A stretch of DNA of 64,000 nucleotides from Marsupella aquatica (taxonomy: Eukaryota; Marchantiophyta), in NCBI GenBank assembly GCA_973895155.1, contig OZ316891.1, positions 6,262,001 to 6,326,000 of the forward strand, in the 5' to 3' direction. This document shows, one piece after another, positions 1 to 12,531 of the stretch (positions within the stretch are counted from its first letter, which is position 1; each line of letters begins with the position of its first letter). Position numbers and translations under genes: made by a program. Below the pieces are notes generated by a model, which was not told the DNA's origin, did no database searches, and was given only the letters and a program-made list of their open reading frames with translations.

Positions 1-450
1 CTAACTTGTTGTTGTCATATTTAAAGTTAGTAAGCAGGTTAGCCGTGGTGAACAATACTCCAGGCCTGATGTCCACACGATAGATGTTTGTACTTGGATA
101 CTCTAAAGCGGGGATCTAATATTGGGTGATGTGACCAGCTTCATAGCAGCTATGTTCACTTCAATTCAGATGATAGTTGTTTGAACTTGGACACTTCAAA
201 GAGATCATTTAAAGTTTGAATAATTGACCAGTTTCATGGTGGCTAATTTGAGCGTGATGAAGAAAATGAATAATGTTTTAATCAGGGTTGTCTAAGAGCT
301 TCAAACCCAAATAATGGTGGTAAAGTCCATACCATCATTGAAGGTCTTAGCAAGATAGATAGCTTTTAACATTTTTCCGATTGTCTGACTCTAAAACAAG
401 TTTTGCTTTACCAAAAAAATTGCAGAATGAATGACCAGCAAGCAGACCGA

Positions 451-464
451 GGGGGGGGGGGGGG
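451..464. repeat. poly-G tract (14 G)
   Basis: An uninterrupted run of 14 G lies in otherwise AT-rich intergenic DNA. Similar runs occur at 6125-6147 and 23894-23905. No gene is seen around this one. Such homopolymers are often length-polymorphic and error-prone in assemblies. Confidence 0.9.
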
Positions 465-1055
465 AGTAACTAAAGTTTTAACATTAACTGAACGTTTTCA
501 AAGCACATGAAATTTTGTGTTTTCTTGTCACTATTTTTTGTTAGTAAAGTTGATTGTTCCATCTCAAAAATATATTTAATATTTCAAATGTGTTCAGATT
601 TATGGGCGCCTATTTAGAGCCTACATTTGTAGTTAGTCAATTTATAGATTATATGCACTTCTTGATAAAAACACATGCACAAGTAAGATAAATTTGAAAT
701 GTCAGATGATGCCAAGAAGACGACAGTGCTTGCCACGCTTTCCAAAAAACCCAACCAAAAATATAGATGAACAGCCTACAAGAAAAAATTCCAACTGTGC
801 CCCTTATTGGGCCTCTCCTTTATACCCTGATTTCCTTTATTTTGTGATATGAATGAAATCTCAACAATTTTAATAAACAATTCCAAAACACAAGCTCACA
901 CTTTTGAGAGAGTTTGACGGCAGTTTAAGTAGACCCGTCCAAGTATAAGTTAGCAGAATGATCGACAAATTCTCACTTAGGCTCACACTTGTCACAGCAA
1001 AACCTGCAGGTCAACATCAAGAGAAGTTCACTGAGCAAGCTTTAGATTTCTTAAG

Positions 1056-1175
1056 GCTCATGAGATAAATTATTTACGTCATACTGAAAGCTCAATAGCG
1101 AGATAAATTAGTTACATCGGATGTGGGCCTCGGCACTCAATGGCGAGATAAATTAGTTACGTCGGATGTGGGCCA
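1056..1175. repeat. short tandem repeat, 45-bp period
   Basis: Two near-identical units at 1091-1130 and 1136-1175 share the core GCGAGATAAATTAGTTAC and are spaced 45 bp apart. A degenerate third unit starts at about 1056. The only differences between the two good copies are a few transitions, so the duplication looks fairly recent. No coding capacity is visible. Confidence 0.85.
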
Positions 1176-2719
1176 CTGCCGAGGCGCTGTGGTATATATC
1201 ACCAGGAAGACATTGAGATATACTATAATTGATATGGTGGATTCCTAATCATGGAACATGGGACCTGTTTTGGTATTGTAGTTGTTCAAAGTTGACCAGA
1301 TGCACATCCTCAAGAAAGAATGGGGGTATGAAGTCTCTTTTATTAGTACAGCAGACAAATAACATCAATGATGGATATCACACAAGTGGAGCTGGGATTA
1401 GGGATATGAATTCTCTTGTTCCATAGATATAACAGAACGTTCTTCGATGGACTTCAAGGCATTCCAAAAGGTATTTACTTTTAATTGTTAACTTCCAGTT
1501 GTGCTGTTGTGGCTTGAGGAGACCATTATTAACAGTTATGTCTTGTTAAACTACCATATATGCTTGTTCATTCATTCTGTTTTGAATTGGACACAAGATT
1601 TGACACTATTCTCATCAAAGTTTTGGGCATCAAGTTAGGTTCACTTGGCACAAACGTGTCATACTTATGTTCAACACATCATGATTGAGGTCATGTCCAT
1701 TTCACATGCTTGTCATGTCCATTTCATATGCTTGGCATGCTGGTTCCTAAAATATATACTTCTAGTACAAATCATGAATGAGATTTCAGCACAACATTCA
1801 AATCAAAGCACCTGATTATTCTAAATTGCTTTCAAGGGGGATTTCAACTGACTTTTCTCATTCTTCCACTTGTTATGGTGCATAATCAACATAGAAAATG
1901 TGACTCCCAATTGGATTTTCGTTTTTTTGTTTTTGACATCATTTTGGTCATTAAAACTGAGAAGCCTCGTCTCCTTTGCTACCGTACTTTAACTCTGTCT
2001 AGAACATGTGATATTTGAACGTCAATTAATTGTTTCTGGAACAAGTGGTATGTGTATATTGATTGTTTCCATTCAATCATCAGGATCATCTCATCAATAG
2101 CTATTAACACTGTCTAGAAAGGTGATTTATTACCTGATCCTAATTGTTTACCATCTTCAGAATTTGAACTTGAATTAATTGTGGATTGTACCAAATTGCA
2201 TTTAATACATGATTCACCAAATCTAACATACACTCTTCAGGATTCAGCTTGAAATTGGAGACAGATTGAAGGGGACAGAAATTTTCTTCCTATGATGAAT
2301 TGCTGTTGTGTGTTTTCTTTGGCAGAAACTATCAACAAGCTAGTTTTTAATCAGACTGGAGTGCAATAATCCTCAAGTACATCTTGACTATCTTCCTTTC
2401 ATCAGAAGAGCCTGGAGCAGAGCAAGATTTTCCAAATCACTGGGCCAAGGTATTGATGTGTTCGCTTTGGTAGAAACTGAAGAAGTTAGATACTCTGACA
2501 ATAATGTGATTCAGGTGTTAAGTCCCTTATGAAATGAAAGCTCTTTACATTTAGAGCTAAGTTTCATACACAGATATGCAATGCATATGGCCCAAGCTAG
2601 AGTTCAGTGGTACCTAGCTAGATTTGGTAATGTCATCAGAGAGTCAGTGTGCTTTCTGTTACTGAATCAAAATGGACCTGATATATAGATTATAGATCGG
2701 AGGAAGAAAGCTTGCCAAA

Positions 2720-3040
2720 ATGTCTGGGTACGATATCAGTGCGGAGAGAGAGGAAGCTCGCCTTAATCCAAGGCGAAAGGCTATGGAAGATTATGGTGTC
2801 CGCCCAGACGTCCACGATCTTCTACTACGCTTCATGACTGATCTCCTCACAACACAACCTCCAGATCCAGTAGGTTTCATGTACAAGTGGTCGATAGACG
2901 AGAAGAAGGAACCAAAGTGGAAGCCTCCCCCAATTGATGTGTTCAAGTCTCCACCAAAAAGTCCACCTAACAATACCAAGCCATCTGCATCTAAACGACC
3001 ACAACCAGTCAAAGATTGTGCCGCCACAATTCACTTCTAG
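2720..3040 (+). CDS. small protein with Dpy-30/RIIa-like docking motif
   Basis: This is an ATG-initiated ORF of 106 codons in a good context (A at -3). Residues about 28-52 contain a pattern of leucines followed by QPPDPVGFM. This is the arrangement of the dimerisation/docking helices of the Dpy-30/RIIa fold (two short amphipathic helices with an xPxDPxxF turn), which is found in PKA regulatory subunits, DPY30 and many ciliary/flagellar proteins. The tail, from about residue 60, is rich in Pro, Lys and Ser and looks disordered. The ORF ends at TAG 3038-3040, but it could instead be the first exon of the gene whose later exons lie at 4928-7590: in-phase GT sites exist (for example GTAGGT at 2870), although using that one would cut the motif. 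A flagellar role is inferred only from the fold. Confidence 0.5.
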   Translation: MSGYDISAEREEARLNPRRKAMEDYGVRPDVHDLLLRFMTDLLTTQPPDPVGFMYKWSIDEKKEPKWKPPPIDVFKSPPKSPPNNTKPSASKRPQPVKDCAATIHF

Positions 3041-4927
3041 AGTTGATTGAGTAGCTCCAATATCTTACAATTGGGTAAAACCCATGGGAAATATGTCTAG
3101 GTTTATATATAAGAGCCATGATTTCCACCAGGATGAGAACATGATGCATCATCATTCTAAATTCTATCATTACGTGTAGCTACCGGCATAGCAATCACCA
3201 CTTTTTAAGAACAAAAATGAGGATAGGTAGCAAGCTATGGGTGCCAACATCATGATAATGGATTGCTACTTTAGATTCTGCAAATGGGGAGCTTGAATAT
3301 CAGAACCCATCGGTAGACTCAAAACATCTTATTCTTAATTATTTCATAGAGAACCACGGCTTCTAGTTTACAGCGATTGTAAATTGAAGCTAGGCTCTGG
3401 ATGAGTAGTTTCCTAGATATAGCTCAATTTTGCCAGTATAGATGTAAAGAGCCAGGACAGCTGTGAATCAATAAAGTGTAAAATTTTGTCATATTGAACA
3501 ACTCCTTGGAATAAACTATCACTATCATATGAAAGATGGATGCACAAATTTGCAATGATTGGTTGGTGTTGCATCCGCCTAATTTGCATCCATAGATAAG
3601 AAATGACAGATTTTGCAAATTTGTTGGGGAGTCTCGATCATAATGTCATGCTTTAAAGATGTCCTCAGTACCAGTATATATTAAGGCAATATTCAAGGCA
3701 ATATTCAGGGAAGTTTCTGGCAGTACGTCCTTGTTAAAGTTCAGAAGACTAATAGTCATCATGGAGATGGTTATATGTATAAGACCTGTTTGGAAATTAA
3801 GTGCGCTTAAACCTGTGACACATATTCAAGGTTTCCTCACTTTTGTGATAAACATGATTGTTCCGATTGACAAAAGGGGAGATCTTACTTGGATTGAACA
3901 GGTGGAGAGGAAGGCTCCGTGACAGGTTCAATGAGATTGGCTCTTACAGATAGATCTTGGTGGTGGTCTTCATGCAGCTTTTCAAGATTATGGAGCGAGA
4001 GTAGAGTGGTTTCTGTTTGCATACATGTATTTCCTGATTACATGGCTAAATTGGAAAACTTAGGGTGTATCAAATTGATAAGTAGTACAATGTAAGACTT
4101 TCTTCAATCTTTTATAGTTTGTCAAATGTTCATACTCTGGTTATGAAAAAACTAATGAAACGATGGTTATGAGCCTCAATACAATATTTGGGTCATGTGA
4201 TTAACAAGTTTTTCTAAATTTGAGCATTTCATGGCTAGGTGGGTGAAGAACAACTCAATTTATGTCTGTTCTTCTAAGGACCATTACATTGGCAAGCCCT
4301 CACTATTCTTTTGGTGGGGCAGACAAGGTGAATTTTACCATTGGAATTAATAGAAGGTTGCTACTGTGTCATAATTAAGCAAAGGGACTAACTAAAACTA
4401 TTGCTTCAAACAAGCTTAATTTCAATGTCTCCCATAATCTTGGCCGCAACTCTACGCATCCCAATTGCAACACAGGAGCCCTTACTGCATTGCTTTGGTA
4501 TTGTTTATGAATACAATACAAGTATTTTTTTTACAAAGATGCCTTTGAAGCTTAAGAGTTACCATGGACAACTCTGCCCAATTCTACAAATGAAAATTAT
4601 AGTGCTTGATATGAAGCCTAGACAGTGTTGAGCCATGGCTTCTTTGTGTGGGCAGGATTGATGGATGGAAACGAGGCTACATCATTTTCCTGAAAGACTC
4701 TTTGCAGTGTCTCCCTCAAATATTTGAATGTGAAACATATTAGTCAGGCTGAGAAAATGCATTGGTTTGATTGGGAAATTTATGTGAGTAAGAACAACTA
4801 AGGCAATCATCCTTTGACAAATTGTGCCTTGGCCAAGTGGTGTCAAAAGGATTCATTGAGACCTGTCAAAGAATTTTCCACCGGAAAATTAATAGCCAAG
4901 ATGGCTATGCATCCCATGATTATGCAG

Positions 4928-7590
4928 CAAAAAGTGGGGCGATTGGTACCTAAGGGCACCTCGCTAGACTATCCAGAAAATGCAAAAGTCATGCCTGACT
5001 TACCTCCTGAGGTGCATTCCAGTTTTCCTGCTTATTTTTGAGTACTTGTTCCTTGGTGATAAAATTTATCCTTTAACGAATCTTAGGTCTGGTGTTTGTA
5101 TCAATCTGATTTCAAATGTTTTCAATGAGGCCTTCCAACACAACTTTTCTTTTCTGATTTTGGCAACCAAATAACCTCGTCCTACAGAAAATATTATATC
5201 ATGGCAACAAGAGTGATTCTGTATGTCTGCCAATCTTTAACAAACCCCTAGGTTTATCAATAGACTGAAACAATTTGTGGGTGGTGTTGTCGGCCTAGTA
5301 TATTGGACACAAGTACCAATAATTGTCTTATTGACTAGGAAAATGATTGTCAGTAGGTGTTATTATGAGAACAGTCTAAGCAGAGAATGAGAAAAGATAT
5401 GACAGTTTAAAATAAAACCCTAACTTACTTGGATTACATTCCAGGATAATGTGGAAAGAGAGGCTGATTTCATGGGTGTATAGTTTATGACAGGACTTAC
5501 AACCGTAGGTTTTTGTCAAAACACTATAACAATAGATGGAAGCTACTATCTTATTAGTAATTTGTTTCCTTGAGACACAATTTAGGCTGCTGCATTTTAG
5601 GGTTTTTCTACTAAGGCTAATACATGATTTCATGTGCAGGCTCGAGCTGCTCATGACTGGATTCATGAAAATATCAAGGATTCGGATATATTGGGCTTTA
5701 AGAACAGGACCCCAAGGAGGTGGAGTATTGCTGGCCCCCAAAAGTTTGTGCATTATACAAGAGATGAAGGTCATATCAAACTAAACAACCTTTGCACCCT
5801 TCCTCACCTTCATATGAAGCCAGAGCTGAGAAGACTAGAATGTTGGTGGCTCCCAAAGCTTCCCAAAGTTGTGCATCCTGCAGTCTACCACCCACCTGTG
5901 CCTAGGGTATGTACATTTGTTTTTGGTTGCAAATTGACTGACTGGTGGACTGCAAGGATCAAACTTATCTGTTGAGAAGTAGCAGCACAGACAACTATAA
6001 GAATTCACTAAACAAGCTTAAATTTCTTCAATGAGAGTCAAAGCCAGGACGAACAAAATTCTACTAGGGAGCAACATACTAAACTCAGGAAAAAAATTCT
6101 AAATGCATAACTGGGCTTTTTTTTGGGGGGGGGGGGGGGGTGGGGGGTAGAGAGAGTGGAACTTATTTTGATTTTATACCTAGCTTCCATTTACTGACAA
6201 CATGTTTCTAATTTTCAAGGTAATATGACAAAATGAGAAATTCTCTAAGTAACCACACAAGGTGCCCAGCTAAGGAAAAAGTAGAGATTGATGGTTGGGT
6301 GTATCATCGTCAAGGTGGGAGAATTTGACAATATTGTCATTTTATTGAGTTTAGACAAGAAGAGTGCACACGATTTGGTCTAGACCCCAAATGTGGGCAG
6401 ATGAAGCGCATTATGAACGATGGAATGTATCTGCACAGTACGATACCTACTCAGAAGTGGAAGCTAAAATATGGGAAAGGTGGGTTGGTTGTGTTTACTA
6501 GTACAATTATTTTGCCAGACCGACAGTGTTTGAGCATGTGTCAAGAACCAGTCTTATTTTGCAAAATCTCAGATCATGAGCAATGATGCATTTTTGTGGT
6601 CGCTACAATTTAAATAACACTGAATGATTCTTATGTTGTGACCTCTCCACGCCTCTTTTGATTGGTTTGAGTTCGGACTGAAACTGGATGATGAATGTGG
6701 TCCTCTTACAAGAATGTAGCAAACATTTTGACAAAGGTAACTCAAACAAGTTTTACAAGGCAAACAAGGAGTCCGTCGACAAGTTAAGGAGAGATTACAA
6801 AAAATACTTCTACAAGGAGAGGCCAAAAGTTATCATCCACCAACAGCTGAATAGCAGATTGAAGTACGTCATGCTCCACACTATAGTTTTCAAAACTTAG
6901 AAAAATAATTGTAGGCTTATCTTTTTGTGAAGTTTGGAAGCCCTTATTCATATGCATAATGTACTACAGGAACTGGCACTAACATAATAATGAAAAGTTA
7001 TTCATTGGAATTTTTCTCAAAAAATATTGGGTCTTTTCATACCATTTTACTTGCAGCCTTGGTGTTTTAGGTGAGAAATGATGGCCAATTCATTCTTATG
7101 TCCTTTAAGACACGTTTGTCCAATGGAACATGAAAAATCCTAATTTTTTTCTCAATTTCAAATTTGATAATCTGAAAATATAGGACCTGAAAAATGGGCC
7201 ACTTTTGAATCAGGCATAGCACCTACTGGAGGCGCTAGTATCCAATTTCAGATTCTAGCAAGACATAATTGTAGGGTAAAACTTAGGGGTCAAACACATT
7301 TTGAAAACTCTTATGGATGAGAAACAAGTGCTTATACAACTCCACCCCAGGTCGCCAACAAACTACTAAGCTCGTCGCTAAGTCCTTCTTTTGCAATTTA
7401 ATTGTGCAGGCCAAGACGCTGGGACTTGGACGAACTCAAGAAACTGGATGATTGGGAATACTATTCCACAAAGCCAGTTCCATCATTAGACACATCTGAG
7501 TATGTGGGAACATCAAATGAGCCTTCAGAAGGGTCCATAATCTATGATCATGGCATGAATGACCCTAATGATGATTGGTGGGGGACCTGA
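4928..7590 (+). CDS. unrecognised multi-exon gene, 3' part (four exons in phase)
   Basis: Four exons join without a stop: 4928-5011, 5640-5906, 6355-6479 and 7410-7590. Junction phases are 0, 0 and 2, and every intron is GT-AG. Together they give 218 residues ending in DDWWGT at TGA 7588-7590. The peptide is rich in Trp, Pro, His and charged residues, has no membrane segment, and twice carries a PRRW motif (exons 2 and 4). Exon 3 reads well only in a frame that starts right after a TAG whose AG serves as the acceptor, which supports the splice model. The family is not recognised. The 5' end is not settled: the RIIa-like ORF at 2720 may be its first exon, with further small exons possible in 3041-4927. 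A poly-G tract (6125-6147) sits in the intron before exon 3. The segment 6688-6840 also has a Lys/Tyr-rich open frame but could not be fitted to the phases. Confidence 0.5.
6125..6147. repeat. poly-G tract (16 G, T, 6 G)
   Basis: A run of 16 G, one T and 6 G follows a T-run, inside an intron of the gene at 4928-7590. It could form a G-quadruplex on the non-template strand. It is likely variable in length and a weak point of the assembly. Confidence 0.9.
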
Positions 7591-9214
7591 TGAGGGACCT
7601 GATGCAGAGACGTTCTTTCGGTGCATGAACTGGAATGCTCTTCTTGAGCAGAAGTTGTCAATTTTAATTTGACCAACTGTAATTTAGTCTCCTCACTTGG
7701 AGGAAATTTACGAAAGAATATTAAGCCCAAAGGAATTTTTCTGCCCATACCCATGCACGGAGTGCATAAAGTCATCAGTTAGTTTATATCTCAAATTTTG
7801 GTGTGATAAGAGATTAGTACTCAGAATTTGAAATTTGAGATTAGTACAATTGAGATTTACATCTCAAATTTTATAAAATTTTCAGTGCATTCATTTGGAT
7901 AGCTTCTGGATCTTTGTTTAATCTCAAATTTTCCTGTGATTGTTCTTTGATGTCCAATGTATTACCTCACAAAGTTTGACATTTTTATGAGACCAGTTCT
8001 CCATTACCAATGAGCCCCCAAAATGGTCAGATAATATACACCAACTGCCAATATGGCATGTTCATCCTGGAACATGACTCTTTTTTTTGGTCTTGTAGTG
8101 ATATAATTCATTTGATTAGGTACATGTAAAATATATGTCAAGAAATTAATATCTGTTAATTAAGAGTGAGTGACAAAGTACACATGCAAAGAAAAGCACA
8201 TATAACCAAGAAAATACACAGACACTAAAGAGTTGTGCACATAAAATACAATTTTCACTTGATTCTAGGTAATGACAATCAACTTAAGAAAAACCATAAA
8301 TTTTGTAAAGGAAACCATGAGAGTAGCTTAGTACACCATATGTGCATATCGTTCAAATTCATTTCTCTCATTTTCATGAGAAAAAAGATAATTCACTAAG
8401 GAATGATTAAAAAGGACAAATTAAACATTTATGAGGGGAGCCAAATACACTCAAAATACTCTAATTCACTAAAATTTAAAGGGGTCCAAAAGTTAATTCA
8501 AAATCAAATAATACAAATGATTCACCTTGTTAAGGCACATTAAAATCAAAATAGTAAACACAAAATATGAATAAGACAAAATTTGAAAGGTGGATTCACC
8601 ATATAGCAGTTTCATATATACCAATTGCCAACAAACACTTCATTTCTGTGAAGAACACTGAGTAATTCAGGCACTAGCCACAAAGCACCATTTTTTAGGA
8701 AGGACACTTCAGTCTTGTGAAGGACTCTGAGAAAGGGTCCTATAGACCTTCAGTCTAGACTGTAGCCTCAAGAGTTTAGCATTATTTCGTTTACAACTAC
8801 AATGGTTGGTCAAAGCATTTTGTCGAAGCTCTGCGTAGCCATCTGAGCTCTGCAATAAACACTGTCTTGTTCAAGACAGTCGCTTGCACCCGACCAGGTC
8901 GAAGCATTTTCTCAAGCTCCCACAAAGAAATCTTAGCTCGATCTATTCACACTATGTCTGTCTTGTTTGCTACTACATTAGGCATTCATACATACTCAAC
9001 ACAGGAATCTTGGCCTCTATGTAGTTTTAGATCATTCAGAGGTCCTAAATTCCTGTAATGATGGCCAGTGCACTTTACTTGAATGTCACAGATTGTTAGA
9101 TAGACTATCCAGAGTGCCCCGGTTTGAAGTGACGGGCAACTTGCCGAGTTGCCCGACACGTAAACTCGGCATTTTCTGGACTAAAATACCTCTATTTGAC
9201 ACATATTCGCAATT
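7591..9214. other. AT-rich intergenic DNA downstream of the unrecognised gene
   Basis: This presumably includes the 3' UTR of the gene ending at 7590. A motif close to ATCTCAAATTTT recurs at about 7788, 7858 and 7920. A perfect 9-bp inverted repeat with a 5-nt loop (CGGGCAACT at 9133-9141, AGTTGCCCG at 9147-9155) lies just before the GC-rich island. No supported gene. Confidence 0.55.
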
Positions 9215-9545
9215 ATTTCCCGACCCGGCCCAACCCAAACTCTTCCTGGCCAAGACCCGGCCTCATCCCAGACCCTGCTGCCCTTTCCCCTCCCGGGCCC
9301 GGCCCTGCCCGGCACCTGGCCTGGCCCCTCCCCTCCCCCGGACCCAGCTTAACCATAGCCAGGGGCGGGAAGGGGTGGGCCGGGCCGGGTGAGGGGAGGG
9401 GAGGGGCCGGGTCCGGGTGAGAGGGTCCAGGAAGGGAAGGGTCCGACCGGGAAAAAGTCTGGTTTTGCAGGGCGCCCGGGATGGTCAGGCCGGCTCAGGC
9501 CAGGAGCTCATGGCCGGGCCAGGCCGGGAAGTACATGTTGAGACT
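9215..9545. repeat. GC-rich, G-quadruplex-prone island
   Basis: Composition changes abruptly from AT-rich to strongly GC-rich. The left half is C-rich on the plus strand (runs such as CCCCTCCCCTCCCCC near 9325-9341). The right half is G-rich (9361-9440, many runs of three to five G). The two halves are partly complementary, so the region could form a long imperfect hairpin or G-quadruplex. Two overlapping ORFs here (9093-9420) are Pro/Arg/Gly low-complexity reading of the same bias and are not supported as genes. It could be a degraded tandem repeat or a transposable-element fragment. Confidence 0.7.
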
Positions 9546-12238
9546 GGGACATGGAGACCGGGACTGTCGGGGTGCCAACTTGGCGGTTGACTGCCTCTAA
9601 AGGCTCTATTTGCAGGGCAAGTCCAAACGGGGTATTAAAGTGCCCAAATTTTGAACATAAACAAGTGAGGACATTGAAGCTGGTTAAGCCATTTTCAGAG
9701 ATTTATGGTGCCCCAATCCTTTGACACTTGCACCCCAACTTCAATGACACCCCACAATCACAGTAAGGTGTCCTTCAAAGAGTACCTCTGCATTGCAATG
9801 TAGAAAATTATTGAGAAAACTCAAAGTAGGGTAGACTGAGCCCTCCCTGTTGGAAGTTCCCCAAATGAAAGAGTGTCCCTATGGCTCAAAGCCCCTGGCA
9901 ATTTTGGAGAACAGACTCCACAGTGGGCTTTACCTTACACACAAGGGCTCGCCCAAACTGTAAGATGCCATGGCTCCAAGGACAACACAAGAAAGAGCAG
10001 GAAGGAGGCAAACTACTCGGTAGGCAAGAATTTGAGGGTTTGAAGGGAATGGCCTTACATCCCTTACATTCTTTACAGTACGGTAATGTAATGTCTGACC
10101 TCCTTGGTGAATTAGTCACCCAAATCAGAAGCTTGTCTGCATGCACCACGGTCGTTGATTTGATCAATGCAAAAATGACACCTGGCAACGAGGCATAGCC
10201 ATGCATGCAGGCGTGTAAGACTGATATCATTTTACCACCAACAGGGGTACTTTACAGGGTGGTAAAATGGTTAAATTGGTCAGGATGCTGTCAACAATGA
10301 AAGTAGCCAGGACTGCACGACTCGAGCAAGCTACGATATATCAGTGTTTTCGAGGAATCCTGCCAGCGACCAGCTCTACTATGGTTATTACTGTTGCATT
10401 ATTAGTACTGCTGTATTATGGTCATGTATACACGACGTACAACGTACTCTACAGTGTATTAAAATTGTGGTACTTTCTTCACCGTGACGAGCGAAGTCCG
10501 CACGACGAGTAGATCTTCGACATGTCATCGTATTTTGTCAGGACGCGTTCCTCTGTACGCATCTGCAGTATCTATTCATCGTTTTCAATTTGTTTTCGTA
10601 AAGATATTTTGTGAAAGGAAATTAATGCGGATGGACCATTGCAATACATTATTCCTTGCTTTTCAAGTGCTTTTGCCTATAGTAACCTCCGGGTGACGGG
10701 CATTATTAGCCACAACTTCAAGGAAAGCGAGGACTGTATTTAAGGTTTGAGGTTTTTAATGCCCACACTAACATCTAATAAGGGTTAATACTCTTCATTG
10801 AGAGGTTTTTTTAATTTCATACTTTCACTAAAATAGATGAGAAGTTAAGGATGCCCCATCCAGATCTCGCCTATGTATGATATTATATTACTTTCCATAA
10901 AACACCTCAAAGTACAACGAGGAAAATATTGAAAGGCTTAAGTTAAAATTGTGAAAAAGAAATTTGGATGGATCAGGACGTTTGACAAAAGGTTGGAAGG
11001 GATAACTACAACTTGGATAGATTATTTTCAAACATTGCCTTGAACTAAGTGGAGGAGCAATATCTTTTCTTGTATAAATGGTCACACTTATGGGTCTCAA
11101 AATGTCCATCCTAGTTGCACTCCATGGTTACACACTGTGGTCCATTTGAGCATTAATTTTTTCTTCTAATAAACTATTTATCTTCTTGTTCTTGGTTTAA
11201 TATTTTCAGGGAAACAGATGATCTTATGGACACCTAAATCCTTTGAGAAAACCCCCATATGGACAAATGAAACCCGGAGAGACCTTTTTGTAGGCTAAGA
11301 TAGTACTTTTTTTTAGGTATTTGTTTAATGGACCCCCAAAATGAAAATTGTTACTTGATCAACCCCCTGAGGTCTATCAACGGTCCAGATCTGAGATCAA
11401 AAAGTCCATCAATGACCAGATTGGGGAAAAATATGGACGGGATTGATTAAGCAAATTTTTTCCAGAAGGGGTCTACTAAACATATCTCTCTACTTTTCTC
11501 TGGTATTATTTTGGAGTTGAGCCGATCGATCCGGGTTACAAGGTTCATGGGGTGGATGCATTAATTGGGCTCTTGGTATCGAACGCAATGAAATTTAATT
11601 TTACTTTTCCGACCAATGCATCGGATTCTGCACAGGCCGTGTCTTCCTGACGCCGACTAATTGTTCGTTGAGATAATGGACGGTGGACATCGGTTCTTCT
11701 GCCACAAGAGTTATATTGACAGTCATGCAGATCGATCAGAATAATGCGCAAACCAATGGTCACTTGTATACCCCATTATAACAATATTCATTGTTTGTTA
11801 ACTACTGCAAAATATCGGTTAGGAGTTAGGACGGTGGTTCTTTGTCTGTGCTGCAGAAACTTACTGTTGAACGGTTCCACCAGAAATTATAATTTAATCC
11901 CATTTCTGCAATCCAATCACTGAACTATTTATGTTTGCATTAAAGAAATGCTTTTTGGGGTTGGTCTTGTTATGGCATGAGATCATAACCCTACTGGAAA
12001 GATTCTTGGAAGTAATTATAGAGTCAGGAATTAAATCAATCGTCCACTTTGGTTCCTATAGTTGTAATTAGTTTGGTTTTGAATGTGATCTTTGATGAAA
12101 AAAAGATTCTGCTAATCTGTAGCTAGAACATGCGCTTGCAAACATATTAGCCTAGTAGACCCTATTTTCATAGAGGTCATTTCTAATGAGATAGAGTCCT
12201 TGAGAAATGTGCTGATATGTCAGGGTATTAGTAACTTA

Positions 12239-12273
12239 ACGTTAAGGTGAACACCACCAGATCACCTTAACGT
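12239..12273. repeat. perfect 12-bp inverted repeat
   Basis: Arms ACGTTAAGGTGA (12239-12250) and TCACCTTAACGT (12262-12273) flank an 11-nt loop and could form a hairpin. It sits next to a diverged tandem duplication and may be a transposable-element end. No gene is adjacent. Confidence 0.7.
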
Positions 12274-12299
12274 GTTCAGGCTTTGAGTAACTGGTGGTC

Positions 12300-12531
12300 C
12301 TTGGCCATGTTTTGGTCTGGCAGGCTACCCCCTTTTTTCTCATAAATAAAATGCTCCTTTCAAGAAACAAACAAAAGTGCATTTTGGTTATGAAATTGAA
12401 ATCCTTGACCAGTTTTTGGTCTTGCCCGTTACTCCTCATCTTACTAGGTTTTAGTTTACCGCATAAATAAAGTGCTTCTTCAGTAAAGAAAACAAAAAAC
12501 ATTTTTACTATCAAACTTAAAATGGTGACTG
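12300..12531. repeat. diverged tandem duplication, about 121-bp period
   Basis: Two units share blocks such as TTGGCCATGTTTTGGTCT versus TTGACCAGTTTTTGGTCT, and CATAAATAAA at 12341 versus 12462. Identity is moderate, so the duplication is old. The minus-strand ORF across it is not supported. Confidence 0.6.

Larger units (their letters stand above)
1..2719. other. AT-rich intergenic DNA
   Basis: No exon with convincing coding character and flanking splice sites was found. The stretch holds a poly-G tract, the 45-bp tandem repeat, and a 22-bp direct duplication at about 1691-1734 (core TCATGTCCATTTCA). The right end probably contains the promoter and 5' UTR of the ORF at 2720; no clear TATA box could be assigned. 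Confidence 0.6.

Noticed and set aside
6688-6840. Lys/Tyr-rich open frame as an extra exon of the gene at 4928-7590
   Set aside because: No acceptor/donor pair fits the phase 2 junction that already joins 6479 to 7410.
9093-9420. Two overlapping Pro/Arg/Gly-rich ORFs
   Set aside because: They are translations of the GC-rich island in two frames; low complexity and no splice sites.
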